Shown: positions 15,096 to 23,261, counted from the first letter of the stretch. The stretch: DNA of 23,496 nt from JAGLQA01 sp023135565 (GCA_030639305.1 DAOWCY010000113.1:1-23496); one strand, 5' to 3'. The notes: a model not told the origin generated them from the sequence alone. Numbers and translations: made by a program.

Positions 15096-15106
15096 AAATA
15101 ATTTTT

Positions 15107-17296
15107 TCACTTTATTTCTCTTTGAAATACTTTATAATTATCGAACTCATCGACTACTTTGATAAAAATGAACTTTTTCGCCCTAAGCGACCGGTGCTGT
15201 TTGTGCGACGCAAAATTGAAACTGAAATTCTCGGTTTTGGAATCGTTGATTTTGTCTTTGGGAAAGATAGGATACCAGAGTTCCCCGTCGAAAGAATACA
15301 ACACTTTGGCAATTAACGAGGTCAGGTCTTTGACGGAAAAGTTGACCTGGCTGCGCTGCAGGGTGAAATCCTCGATAAAGGGGGCGGTGGAGTCGATAAT
15401 AAAGGGATTGGAGATTTTGGCGTGGCTTTTGGCTGCCGCCGGGGGGTTGGCAAAAGAGTCGCCGGCTTCGACCTTTAACAGGTATTTGCCGTCTTCAAAT
15501 AGTTCGGTATCCAATTCCAACTTCGTTTCGGTGAGGTTTTCTTTGACAAGGATCCAACTGCTGTCCCCGGTTTTCTGTAGGAAAATATCGTACTTCAATT
15601 TGTCGCCGTTGGGGTCTTTGGCCAGCCATCTAACTAATAAATATTTATCTTTTTTCTCTTTTTTCTTTTCGTTTTTTTTGTCCGGGGGGCGGACGGTCTT
15701 GGCTTTGATTTTGTAAATGCCGATGCGCTCCACCTTAGGCGACAGGTTGGACTGCATGTAATAGACCCGAAAATTGTCTAAGTGGGGGCTTTTGCCTGAG
15801 TTTAAAGAGTTCAACACCGCCTTCACCTGGAAGTAACGCATTCCCTGTATGTTGACAGTGGAATTCTCCGGTTGGGAAAAAGGGGCCGACCAGTCGTTCC
15901 AGGTTTTATCGGGAATGTTGGAGTTCCCGGCTCTTATAGAGAGGGTAACGGCGGGTTTGGTTTGGCTGGAGGCATCCCAGTAGAGCCGGCCTAATTTCGA
16001 TTGTATCTCTAAGTCGAAGACTTCGGAAAAATAACTGCCGGTATTGTTCAGCCGCTCCTCGATTTGGGCGATGGCGGCGGTGTTATTGGAGATGACCGTA
16101 AAGCCGCTGCTCTTACCGGCGATTTTAAAAACCTGGGCGGATTCGCTTTCATAAACTATGGAAAAGGTGCCGTCCTCTTTTACCCGGTAGACGCGGCCAA
16201 AATTCCCGGTGCCGATCAATACGCTGTCGTCTTTTTTGTCGTAGGCGGCGGTATAGATGTACTCCTCTTTGGACGCCCAAACGCGGTCTACCAAACCGTT
16301 AGTGTGCAGGCAGTAGAGGATGCTTTTTTCCGGGGGCGGTTTCTTCGCCGCTTTTTTCCTGCTTTTAAGAAAAGGTTCGAAGCTGCTGCTTTTGCTCCCG
16401 GTCCTGTCCCGGTCTACCCCGCGGGCGGCGGAGAAGAAGATATTGCCTTCTTTATCTTCGCAGATGCCTTTGATCTCGTCGAAGGGGGTATCGAAAAGGA
16501 CTTTGACTTTTCTCTTTTCGATTTTGTAGAGGATGCCCCTGTCGCCGCTGCCGGCCAGGATGGAGTTGTCCTTAGTGATATAAAGGCTGATGATGTGCGA
16601 ATCTTCAGGGGTGAAGATTTTCGCCGCGGCGCCGCTTTTGTCTATGGCATAAACGCCGCCGCTGCCGCCTACAGCCACGATAAGCCTACCGGCTTTGTCT
16701 TCTTTGATGTCCCAGATGAAACGTTCGTCCGGGTTGAAGATTTCCACGTTTTTACGGTCTTTTTCTTTCAGGGTCGTAGGAGATTCGTTCTCCCCTTTTA
16801 TTTCGTAAATATCGCTGCCGTTTTTCACCGATATTTTTTTACCGCTCTTGATTTTGTATATCCTGCCTCTGGGCGAAGTGCCGGCGTATATGTCACCGCT
16901 GCGGGTGAAACATAGGGCATATACATCGAGGTAATCGGATGCAAATATTTCTTCCGCAGGTTGGCCGGTTTTTATTTTGTATACCGATGCTTTGTGGCCG
17001 GTGCCCACATATATATCTCCATTGGCGCCAATGTCCAAAGAAAGATAATATTCCCTGCCGGGACCGGCTATCTGTTTGACTTCCGGGCCGATAAAAAGAC
17101 GGCCTTTACTGTCGAGAGAGGTTCCTTTAAATTCTCCCTTTTGGAAATCATCAAAAGTTCCGACTGCTACTTTTTTTACTTCTACCGGGTAGAGGGTGAC
17201 AAAAAAAAGTAACAAAAATATCAACACAGCCGGGTTTTTGCTGCTAATGCCCGGCCCCTTATAGGTTGCGGACGCCGTCCGCTTTTTTCTGAACAT
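15107..17296 (-). CDS. Exported beta-propeller protein with C-terminal Fn3-like domains
   Basis: A 729-residue protein not recognised as a named family. It has a hydrophobic N-terminal export segment (AVLIFLLLFFVTLYPVEV, about 23-40), then propeller-like repeats with the consensus G-D/N-I/L-(Y/F)-(V/A)-G-T (GDIYVGTGHKASVYKI, GDIYAGTSPRGRIYKI, NSILAGSGDRGILYKI, DSVLIGTGNFGRVYRV) to about residue 400. A beta-rich region follows that includes a lysine-rich stretch (KKNEKKKEKKDKY) and fibronectin-III-like segments (RWLAKDPNGDKLKYDIFLQ; DGKYLLKVEAGDS), and it ends in a strand-rich tail. There is no catalytic motif. GAGGT precedes ATG by 9 nt and the S55 gene stops 7 nt upstream, so the two are cotranscribed. 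It could be a surface or secreted ligand-binding or scaffold protein; that is inference. Confidence 0.78.
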   Translation of the reverse strand: MFRKKRTASATYKGPGISSKNPAVLIFLLLFFVTLYPVEVKKVAVGTFDDFQKGEFKGTSLDSKGRLFIGPEVKQIAGPGREYYLSLDIGANGDIYVGTGHKASVYKIKTGQPAEEIFASDYLDVYALCFTRSGDIYAGTSPRGRIYKIKSGKKISVKNGSDIYEIKGENESPTTLKEKDRKNVEIFNPDERFIWDIKEDKAGRLIVAVGGSGGVYAIDKSGAAAKIFTPEDSHIISLYITKDNSILAGSGDRGILYKIEKRKVKVLFDTPFDEIKGICEDKEGNIFFSAARGVDRDRTGSKSSSFEPFLKSRKKAAKKPPPEKSILYCLHTNGLVDRVWASKEEYIYTAAYDKKDDSVLIGTGNFGRVYRVKEDGTFSIVYESESAQVFKIAGKSSGFTVISNNTAAIAQIEERLNNTGSYFSEVFDLEIQSKLGRLYWDASSQTKPAVTLSIRAGNSNIPDKTWNDWSAPFSQPENSTVNIQGMRYFQVKAVLNSLNSGKSPHLDNFRVYYMQSNLSPKVERIGIYKIKAKTVRPPDKKNEKKKEKKDKYLLVRWLAKDPNGDKLKYDIFLQKTGDSSWILVKENLTETKLELDTELFEDGKYLLKVEAGDSFANPPAAAKSHAKISNPFIIDSTAPFIEDFTLQRSQVNFSVKDLTSLIAKVLYSFDGELWYPIFPKDKINDSKTENFSFNFASHKQHRSLRAKKFIFIKVVDEFDNYKVFQREIK

Positions 17297-17303
17297 CGAA
17301 TGT

Positions 17304-19130
17304 TTACCTCGCTTTAATTTTCAATTTAAATAATTTGCTGCCCCGGACCACAGCCGGAACTTCTATCTGGTATTCGGTGAACGTGGAATACCTGATCTTC
17401 GCTTGATCTTTTGAAGTGGTATTAAACTCGAACACATCCTGCAAGCTGGAGGGCAAATTGGAGTATTCATGCCCTTTTATATACAGTCCCCGGCTCAGGG
17501 TCATCAATTTAAAATAAATCCGGTTGTTTTTTCTTAGATTGTTGATGGCCCGGATTAAAGGATTCAATTTATCCGGGAAATAGGGGGCCTGGATATTCTT
17601 AGCTTCAAACTTGCCGATCTCGCTCCTGTCCGCTATCAGCAGGTAAAAAACCGTACCGGGACTTAAGTGTGGGGCTTTAAAAGTGGCTTTCTCTTGCCAA
17701 CTTTTTCCTCTTTCATCTTTCATATAGATGTCGATTTTCATGAGTTCACCGGGTTTGTAGGTGGTTTTTTCTACGATCACATTCTCGATAGCGGTTCTTT
17801 TTATGGATTCCACAGCGCTGATTTCGAAATCCATTTTCTGTATCTTTACCTTTTTTTCCCTGTTATTCATTATAAAAAAGTTTATCGCCAGCACCAAACC
17901 GCTGAAATCATCAAAAGATTCGGTGCCGCTGAAAATATCATCTATAATGATGTTCCTTTCGTTTTCAATGAATATTTTACCTTTTACCTGCAGCGACATG
18001 AAACCGAAATCCTGGTACTCGGCTCCTAAAATACTGTTCAAAGAGATATAAGAGAGCGCCGGGCTTAAAAGCGGATGATCAACCATCTCTATAGCGAATT
18101 TTTTATTGCGATTGGTTAAGAATACTTTTAAAGGGATCATATAGGGCGCGCCGCCCAATTCACCCTGCACGGCGGAAAACCTATCCTGCACCACGGTGCC
18201 GATCAAGTGCCGGGTGGCCGCTACTTTAAAGGAGTTCATATAGGAAGGAAAAACCGTGATGATCTCGGCTTTGTGCAGGGGGAAATCCACTGCCCCTAAA
18301 TTGAAAAAAGGATGGCCGAACATATAGACTTTACTGCCGTCTACGTAGGTCACCGTGCCTGAGCCGGATAGTTCGAAATCTCCCTTGATAAGGGGGATAG
18401 CCACAGCATCCGCCGGGGCAATTTTAAACAATCCTGCCGCCGCCGTTCCCGGTTTTTTATTCAATTGTTCGGAAAACTTGACGCTTTCGGCCCCGCTGAA
18501 CACCGGCTTAAAATAGGAAAGAGCAGCGGATTTGAAGCCTTTGTTAGTGGGGATCAATTCTATGGGGGCCATCTCTTTCAGGGGCGAAAAATTCGCTCTT
18601 TCAGCGATCTCTTCCCGGATAAAGTTTACGATCTTCTTAATATTTTCTTTGCCGAACTCGATCTTAATGTCGGAAATATCTATCTCGTAAAGGGCTTTAT
18701 TATAGTCCGAAGTTTTGAGAATATCTTCGATAGGCGTTACCCCGGCAATCGGTTTTTTGGCAAAGTTGAAACCGAAAGCCACCGCCCCGATTATTTTGCC
18801 GTCGATATACAGCGGGCTGCCGCTCATACCGGCAATTACTCCTGTTTCGGCCAGTACCGGGGAAATCAGTTCCACGAATATCATGTGCTTATGAGGCGCC
18901 AGGGTATTCTCTAAGATTCCCAGTACTTTAAATTCAAATTTTTCGATCTTTGTCCCTTTAAAAATAGTTTTACCTATTCCTGTCATCCCGGTTTTGATTT
19001 CCGTTACTTTCATTATTTCTCCGGGGAGAAGAGACATAGACAAACAGGTTAAAATTAAAAACAAAACTACATGCCTCGCGCTAAAGGCGAAACGTAAATG
19101 ATGGGGGGGTGATACAAACATTTTCTCCAC
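17304..19130 (-). CDS. SpoIVB-type S55 peptidase-domain protein
   Basis: A 608-residue exported protein with an N-terminal S55 (SpoIVB) peptidase domain. After a signal peptide (HVVLFLILTCLSMSLLPGEI, about 20-39) comes KVTEIKTGMTGIGKTIFKG, then HKHMIFVELISPVLAETGVIAGMSGSPLYIDGK (80-112), where Ser103 in GMSGSP is the expected nucleophile, and GSKVYMFGHPFFNLGAVDFPL, a conserved S55 second half. The PDZ domain of Bacillus SpoIVB is absent. The C-terminal half is beta-rich with no known domain that I recognise. Start: GTG at 19130 overlaps the receiver stop (TAGTG), implying coupled translation; ATG at 19121 is an alternative, with GGAG only 3 nt before it. Its place in a receiver/S55/propeller run suggests signalling or envelope processing rather than sporulation, since nothing else here is sporulation-related. 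Confidence 0.85.
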   Translation of the reverse strand: MEKMFVSPPHHLRFAFSARHVVLFLILTCLSMSLLPGEIMKVTEIKTGMTGIGKTIFKGTKIEKFEFKVLGILENTLAPHKHMIFVELISPVLAETGVIAGMSGSPLYIDGKIIGAVAFGFNFAKKPIAGVTPIEDILKTSDYNKALYEIDISDIKIEFGKENIKKIVNFIREEIAERANFSPLKEMAPIELIPTNKGFKSAALSYFKPVFSGAESVKFSEQLNKKPGTAAAGLFKIAPADAVAIPLIKGDFELSGSGTVTYVDGSKVYMFGHPFFNLGAVDFPLHKAEIITVFPSYMNSFKVAATRHLIGTVVQDRFSAVQGELGGAPYMIPLKVFLTNRNKKFAIEMVDHPLLSPALSYISLNSILGAEYQDFGFMSLQVKGKIFIENERNIIIDDIFSGTESFDDFSGLVLAINFFIMNNREKKVKIQKMDFEISAVESIKRTAIENVIVEKTTYKPGELMKIDIYMKDERGKSWQEKATFKAPHLSPGTVFYLLIADRSEIGKFEAKNIQAPYFPDKLNPLIRAINNLRKNNRIYFKLMTLSRGLYIKGHEYSNLPSSLQDVFEFNTTSKDQAKIRYSTFTEYQIEVPAVVRGSKLFKLKIKAR

Positions 19131-19492
19131 TAATTATTTATGAATTTTCCGATGTGGGTTATAAAGCTATCCACCTGGAAGGGTTTTAAGATAATCCCGT
19201 CGGCTCCGATTTCCTTAGAAAAGGCTTCGTCGTATTGGGGGTCTCCGGTTAACAGCACAATGGGGACATCGGGCTTTATGCCTTTCAGTTGGGGAATCAC
19301 ATCTTCGACCCTGCTTTTCCCGAGATTGACGTCTAACAGTACCAGGTTATAATTTCCTTCCGAGAACATTTCAGCAGCGGTTTTTGCATTGGCTGCATCA
19401 TCGCATTGAATATGTTCCAATTCGAGGAAATCGCGCACCAATTCCCTGATGAAATCTTCGTCGTCTATAACTAAAACTTTTTTTGTGCTCAT
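19130..19492 (-). CDS. Stand-alone response regulator receiver domain
   Basis: A 120-residue CheY-like receiver with no output domain. The acidic pair Asp10-Asp11 (VLVIDDED), phosphoacceptor Asp54 (LVLLDVN), switch Thr82 (VLLTGD) and Lys103 (ILKPF) are all present, so phosphorylation by a histidine kinase is expected; no kinase is encoded in the window. It is the first gene of a five-gene run and its stop overlaps the S55 start by one base. There is no Shine-Dalgarno before the ATG, and a TATAAT box ends 6 nt upstream, so the mRNA may be leaderless. A single-domain receiver could act by phosphotransfer or by binding a partner protein. Confidence 0.93.
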   Translation of the reverse strand: MSTKKVLVIDDEDFIRELVRDFLELEHIQCDDAANAKTAAEMFSEGNYNLVLLDVNLGKSRVEDVIPQLKGIKPDVPIVLLTGDPQYDEAFSKEIGADGIILKPFQVDSFITHIGKFINN

Positions 19493-19498
19493 TATTAG

Positions 19499-19530
19499 AT
19501 TATAATAATAGAAATAGCAAAAAAAATCAA
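19499..19530 (-). promoter_or_regulatory. Promoter of the receiver-S55-propeller-sucCD run
   Basis: On the minus strand TTGATT (19530-19525) is followed by TATTAT (19507-19502) at 17 bp and, overlapping it, TATAAT (19504-19499) at 20 bp. The first register predicts transcription from about 3 nt before the ATG, the second from the ATG itself; both leave essentially no leader. Confidence 0.55.
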
Positions 19531-19666
19531 GTTTTTTTTTGAGAAGGTATACAGCGTTTTTTTCAAGACTAAGTTTGAAAAAAAATCACCTGACGGTGGG
19601 AACTCGAAATATGTGCAGCATGTTGTTCATTACCGCCATGTAGTGGCTCAAAAGGAGCCGGGAGGT

Positions 19667-19840
19667 GGAACGGGGTCTGACCTCTTTTGAGTTTATAAAC
19701 TGAGTTTATAGTGTTTATAAACAGTTTATAGCGCCGGGAAGAGAGATTTTAGCTCCCGAAATATTGGTCTAAAAATACCGGGCTTGAAACACCCGGTATC
19801 ACACCTTTTTTGCCTTTTCCCGACAGTATGACCCCGTCCC
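19667..19840. repeat. Non-coding element bounded by GGRACGGGGTC inverted repeats
   Basis: GGAACGGGGTC (19667-19677) and GACCCCGTCCC (19830-19840) are inverted repeats with one mismatch in 11. Between them are tandem GTTTATA boxes (19691-19730), the exact stem ATACCGGG (19775-19782) / CCCGGTAT (19792-19799), and a T6 run (19806-19811). No protein is credible in 19531-19860. It may be a small mobile or REP-like element, or the control region between the divergent receiver and PilZ genes. Confidence 0.5.
19691..19730. promoter_or_regulatory. Tandem GTTTATA/GTTTATAAAC boxes
   Basis: The palindrome GTTTATAAAC occurs at 19691-19700 and 19713-19722, each followed by a half-site GTTTATA (19704-19710 and 19724-19730). 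The pair therefore repeats once with a 20-22 bp period, about two helical turns. This is a plausible multi-site operator; the protein that would bind is unknown. Confidence 0.45.
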
Positions 19841-19942
19841 GGCCTTCATTTTTTTTCTGGCATGGTTATTGCTATATGTTTTTATCGGCTTTTTGCCGGT
19901 ATTGATGGTTGTATAAAAAAAAGTTGTCCCGGAAGGAAAACG

Positions 19943-20269
19943 GTGAACAAAGAAAAAAGACAAAATACAAGAATTAAAAAATCGATGCCTTTGACAATCA
20001 ACGGTGGCAAAGGTACATTGATCGACATATCGAGAGGAGGTCTCAGTATATCGCCTGAGATTATCCCGGTGGGTGAGACTATATATGTAGGTTTAAAAAT
20101 TAAAGGGGAGAATTTGAGACTGCAGGGAAAAATCAAATGGATAACATTCGAAGACACTTACGGGGGGGCTTGTAGAGTTGGTTTTTCGATTATTAAAGCT
20201 CCTGAAAGCTACTATCAGTTCGTCGATAGTCTCCATCAAAGTAAGGGAGAGATGGAAAGACAAATTTGA
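19943..20269 (+). CDS. PilZ domain protein
   Basis: A 108-residue single-domain PilZ protein; the family binds cyclic di-GMP. The binding motifs are both present: RQNTR (RxxxR, residues 6-10) and DISRGG (D/N-x-S-x-x-G, residues 28-33), followed by the expected beta-barrel strands (IYVGLKIKG, LRLQGKIKWI, ACRVGFSII). I place the start at GTG 19943, with GGAAGGA (19931-19937) 5 nt before it; an in-frame ATG at 19862 would add 27 unconserved residues and has no ribosome binding site. The gene is divergent from the receiver run and is followed 9 nt later by a hairpin repeat. Its effector target is not indicated. Confidence 0.88.
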   Translation: MNKEKRQNTRIKKSMPLTINGGKGTLIDISRGGLSISPEIIPVGETIYVGLKIKGENLRLQGKIKWITFEDTYGGACRVGFSIIKAPESYYQFVDSLHQSKGEMERQI

Positions 20270-20277
20270 TTTAACAT

Positions 20278-20343
20278 GCCTTCGGCGACCCTGCCGGGGG
20301 CCAAACTTTTGAAAAAGTTTGAACAAAACTTCTTATTATTTAA
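20278..20343 (+). repeat. Intergenic hairpin repeat after the PilZ gene
   Basis: A forward copy of the repeat also seen at 5496-5549 and 12984-13036. It starts with a degenerate GCCTTCGGCGAC, then CCTGCCGGGGGCC, the stem CAAACTTTTGAAAAAGTTTG (20302-20321) and AACAAAACTTCTT. It begins 9 nt after the PilZ stop. The open frame of the next gene can be read back into it (TTG 20319), which argues against that longer start. Confidence 0.75.
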
Positions 20344-20381
20344 AATCAAAAACACCACCATACCGCGCCGCGGGCCCGCGG

Positions 20382-20410
20382 TTGCAATTAGAGCGAAAAA
20401 AATATAAAAT
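20382..20410 (+). promoter_or_regulatory. Possible promoter of the propeller-AraC gene, with leader hairpin
   Basis: TTGCAA (20382-20387) and TAAAAT (20405-20410) are spaced by 17 bp. Transcription near 20417 would give a leader of about 46 nt that contains the stem GTTTACT/AGTAAAC (20425-20451) shortly before the ATG at 20463. The gene has no clear Shine-Dalgarno, so the hairpin could affect initiation. Confidence 0.4.
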
Positions 20411-20462
20411 ATACCCTGAAAAAAGTTTACTTTTACAAGTTTTTAGTAAACCGGGTATAAAA

Positions 20463-23261
20463 ATGAAACCGATAAAAATTTTTTTTTCCTCCCGACCTTT
20501 TGTGGCTGCCTGCTTTATTTTCGGCCTGATCAGCGGCGGGTTTTTCAACCTTAAGGCTTCCCGACAGGCGGAACCCCTGGATATCGAAGGCTATATCATC
20601 AACGCTTATACCATCGAAGACGGCCTGCCCCAGAATTCCATATTGTGCTTAATCCAGGCAAAAAACGGCTATATTTGGTTCGGCACCCGCTCCGGTTTGG
20701 TGCGTTTCGACGGCGTTACCCCCAGGGTTTTCAATCGCTGGAACACCCCGGCCCTGAAAAACGACACCATCCTGTCGCTCTATGAAGATAAAGATGGCTG
20801 TCTCTACGTAGGCAGCGACGGCGGCGGTTTGGCCGTAAAAAAAGGCAGCACCTGGCAATCTTACACCACCGAAGAGGGGCTTTCCAATAACCACGTGCAC
20901 AGTATTAGTAAAGACGGTAGCGGCAGTTTGTGGGTGGGCACCGACTACGGTCTGAACCGTTTCAAAGACGGCAGATTTAAGATTTTTACTACTGCTCACG
21001 GCCTGTCCGGCAGTTCGGTTTATGCGATTATACGGGACAGCAGGGGCGACCTGTGGGTGGGCTGCGACGGCGCTGAACTGAACCTCAAAAAAGGAGAAAA
21101 ATTCCAGGCATTAAAAATACCGGGCGAGACCCTGGGCATGGAAATTACCGCCCTTTATGAAGACGCGGCCGGCGTCCTGTGGATCGGCAGCGAAAGCGGC
21201 CTTTACTGCCGGAAAAATGATGAAATTGCCAAATTCGCCGCCCTAAACGGTGAGCTTTCGGAAACCGTCAAAACCATAACCGGGCACAGCAGCGGCGCGC
21301 TCTGGATCGGCACCGGCGGCAGCGGGCTGGTGCGGTTACAGGACAACCGCTTCAGCAGTTTAAGTACGGACAGCGGTTTTTTGGATGATTATATCTATGC
21401 GCTCCTGGAAGACCACGAAGGCAGCCTGTGGGTAGGCACTTACACCGCCGGCCTGCTGCAGCTCCGGGATGCCCGTATATTTTCCTTATGGCGGGAGAAC
21501 GGCCTGCCGGGAAGCGTCGTTTACACTATCTGCGAAGACGTTCGGGGTTATCTCTGGGTAGGCACCCGCGAAAGCGGTCTCTGCCAATGTAAAGACAACC
21601 GGGTGGTTAACATATTTTCCAGTAAAAACGGCCTGTCCGGGAACCGCATCCGGGCGCTGTACCGGGACGCAGCCGGAGGCCTGTGGATCGGAACCGAAAA
21701 CAGCGGGGCAAACTATTTCAAAAACGGCAAGTTTTTACATTACGCTGCCGCCTCAGGATTATCATCTAATAACATAAAGGCGTTTCTCCAGGACAGTTCC
21801 GGCGCCCTGTGGATCGGCACGGACAACGGCTTAAATCGCCTCGAAGCAGGCAAAATCGTTAGTTTCGGCAGCGCCGCCGGTCTGCCCGAAACCCATAAAG
21901 AAATCTATGTAATTTTAGAAGAGAGCAGTGCAGCCCTGGTGTTGGGTACAAAAGGGGGGCTGCTGCGTTTCCGGGACGGGATTTTTTCGCCTTTCGGCGC
22001 CGGAGCCGCAGCGGTAAACGATGAAGTCTTATCCCTTTACAAAGACCGCAGCCGGAATCTCTGGGTAGGCACCGCGGGAAACGGGCTGTGCTGTTTTCGC
22101 GGCGAAAAGAAAACTGTTTACACCACCGCTTCCGGGCTGTACAACAACTACATATTCAGCATCCTGGAAGACGGCGCCGGTAATTTGTGGATGAGTTCTT
22201 ACCGCGGAGTGTTCCGGGTTTCGCTAAAGGAGTTGGAGCAATTTGCCGCTAATAAAATCAAAACTATCACTTCGATCTATTTCGACGAAAGAGACGGCAT
22301 GAAAAGCAGCGAATGTGTCGGCGGCGGTCAGCCCGCGGCATACAGGACAGCCGCCGGTAAGCTTTGTTTTGCCACGGTAAAAGGAGTCTCGATTTTCGAC
22401 CCCGCTGCCATCGAAACCAATGATAAAGCGCCCCAGGTGGTGATCGAAGAGGTGATCGTAGATAATGAAGCCACTGACCGGGAAGCAGGAACCGCCGTAT
22501 TCCCCTTTGAAAAAAAGATGTACGAATTTTATTTTACCGCATTAAGTTTCCGGGCGCCCGGGCGGATAAAGTTCAGGTACAAGCTCGACGGGTACGACGA
22601 TGATTGGCTGGAAACCCACCCGCAGCATAAAAGAACCGCCCTTTATATGAACCTTTCCCCCGGCAGGTATTGTTTTAAAGTCACCGCCGCCAATAATGAC
22701 GGCCTCTGGAACACCAAGGGAGCGAGTTTTGCTTTTCGCATCGAGGCCGGTTTTTTCCAAACGCCGTTATTTTATTTTTTGTTGGCTGTTGTGCTTTTAG
22801 CAGCCGCGGCAGGCGTTTTCTTTTTCCTATCCGCTAAGAATAAGAAACGCAGCCCCAAAAAAACGGAACCCACCGAGAAGTATAAAACATCAGCTTTAGA
22901 TGCGGAAAGGGCGGAAGAGATTTTGCCCAAACTGCTTGCTTTGATGGAGAAAGAGAAAGTCTATTTAGACCCGGATTTGACGTTGAAGAAACTGGCCGAA
23001 CGGTTGATGATCCACTACAATCATCTATCGCAGATTGTCAATGAAAAGTTGCAGCAGAGTTTTAATGATTTCATCAACAAGTACCGCATCGAGGAAGCGA
23101 AAAAAAAGCTGTTAGACCCGGTCGAAGGCAAGAAGACCGTGTTAGAGATCGCCTATGACACCGGTTTTTATTCCAAGTCGGTATTTAACACGGCGTTTAA
23201 GAAGTTCACCGGCATGACGCCTTCCCAGTTCCGCGCCCCCGTGCGCACGGGGAGACGGTAA
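20463..23261 (+). CDS. 14-bladed propeller receptor with AraC-type DNA-binding output
   Basis: A membrane-anchored one-component regulator of 932 residues from ATG 20463. It has a signal peptide or anchor (about residues 11-32), fourteen two-component regulator propeller blades marked by LW-(V/I)-GT-x-x-x-G-L (GYIWFGTRSGL first, KLCFATVKGV last), then a Y_Y_Y domain (about 680-760), one membrane helix (about 765-790), a short charged linker, and an AraC/XylS-type HTH domain (about 820-925) with both helix-turn-helix units (LTLKKLAERLMIHYNHLSQIV and VLEIAYDTGFYSKSVFNTAF) and the closing FTGMTPSQFR. There is no kinase or receiver, so outer ligand binding must pass straight to DNA binding at the membrane. 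The frame is open to TTG 20319, but those 48 residues run through a repeat and bury the signal peptide, so I prefer ATG 20463. Target genes are unknown. Confidence 0.9.
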   Translation: MKPIKIFFSSRPFVAACFIFGLISGGFFNLKASRQAEPLDIEGYIINAYTIEDGLPQNSILCLIQAKNGYIWFGTRSGLVRFDGVTPRVFNRWNTPALKNDTILSLYEDKDGCLYVGSDGGGLAVKKGSTWQSYTTEEGLSNNHVHSISKDGSGSLWVGTDYGLNRFKDGRFKIFTTAHGLSGSSVYAIIRDSRGDLWVGCDGAELNLKKGEKFQALKIPGETLGMEITALYEDAAGVLWIGSESGLYCRKNDEIAKFAALNGELSETVKTITGHSSGALWIGTGGSGLVRLQDNRFSSLSTDSGFLDDYIYALLEDHEGSLWVGTYTAGLLQLRDARIFSLWRENGLPGSVVYTICEDVRGYLWVGTRESGLCQCKDNRVVNIFSSKNGLSGNRIRALYRDAAGGLWIGTENSGANYFKNGKFLHYAAASGLSSNNIKAFLQDSSGALWIGTDNGLNRLEAGKIVSFGSAAGLPETHKEIYVILEESSAALVLGTKGGLLRFRDGIFSPFGAGAAAVNDEVLSLYKDRSRNLWVGTAGNGLCCFRGEKKTVYTTASGLYNNYIFSILEDGAGNLWMSSYRGVFRVSLKELEQFAANKIKTITSIYFDERDGMKSSECVGGGQPAAYRTAAGKLCFATVKGVSIFDPAAIETNDKAPQVVIEEVIVDNEATDREAGTAVFPFEKKMYEFYFTALSFRAPGRIKFRYKLDGYDDDWLETHPQHKRTALYMNLSPGRYCFKVTAANNDGLWNTKGASFAFRIEAGFFQTPLFYFLLAVVLLAAAAGVFFFLSAKNKKRSPKKTEPTEKYKTSALDAERAEEILPKLLALMEKEKVYLDPDLTLKKLAERLMIHYNHLSQIVNEKLQQSFNDFINKYRIEEAKKKLLDPVEGKKTVLEIAYDTGFYSKSVFNTAFKKFTGMTPSQFRAPVRTGRR

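Noticed and set aside
15080..15097. Longer sucC start at TTG 15097
   Set aside because: The family starts MKIHEYQAK and the only ribosome binding site lies just before the shorter ATG start.
16064..16915. A 283-codon plus-strand open frame
   Set aside because: It is antisense to the propeller gene at 15107-17296, is rich in Phe, Ala and Val as expected from an antisense frame, and has no domain signature.
19862..19942. Longer PilZ start at ATG 19862
   Set aside because: No ribosome binding site, and the extra 27 residues have no conserved pattern; GTG 19943 has GGAAGGA upstream.
20319..20462. Longer start for the propeller-AraC receptor
   Set aside because: The extra 48 residues run out of an intergenic repeat and would place the signal segment internally.
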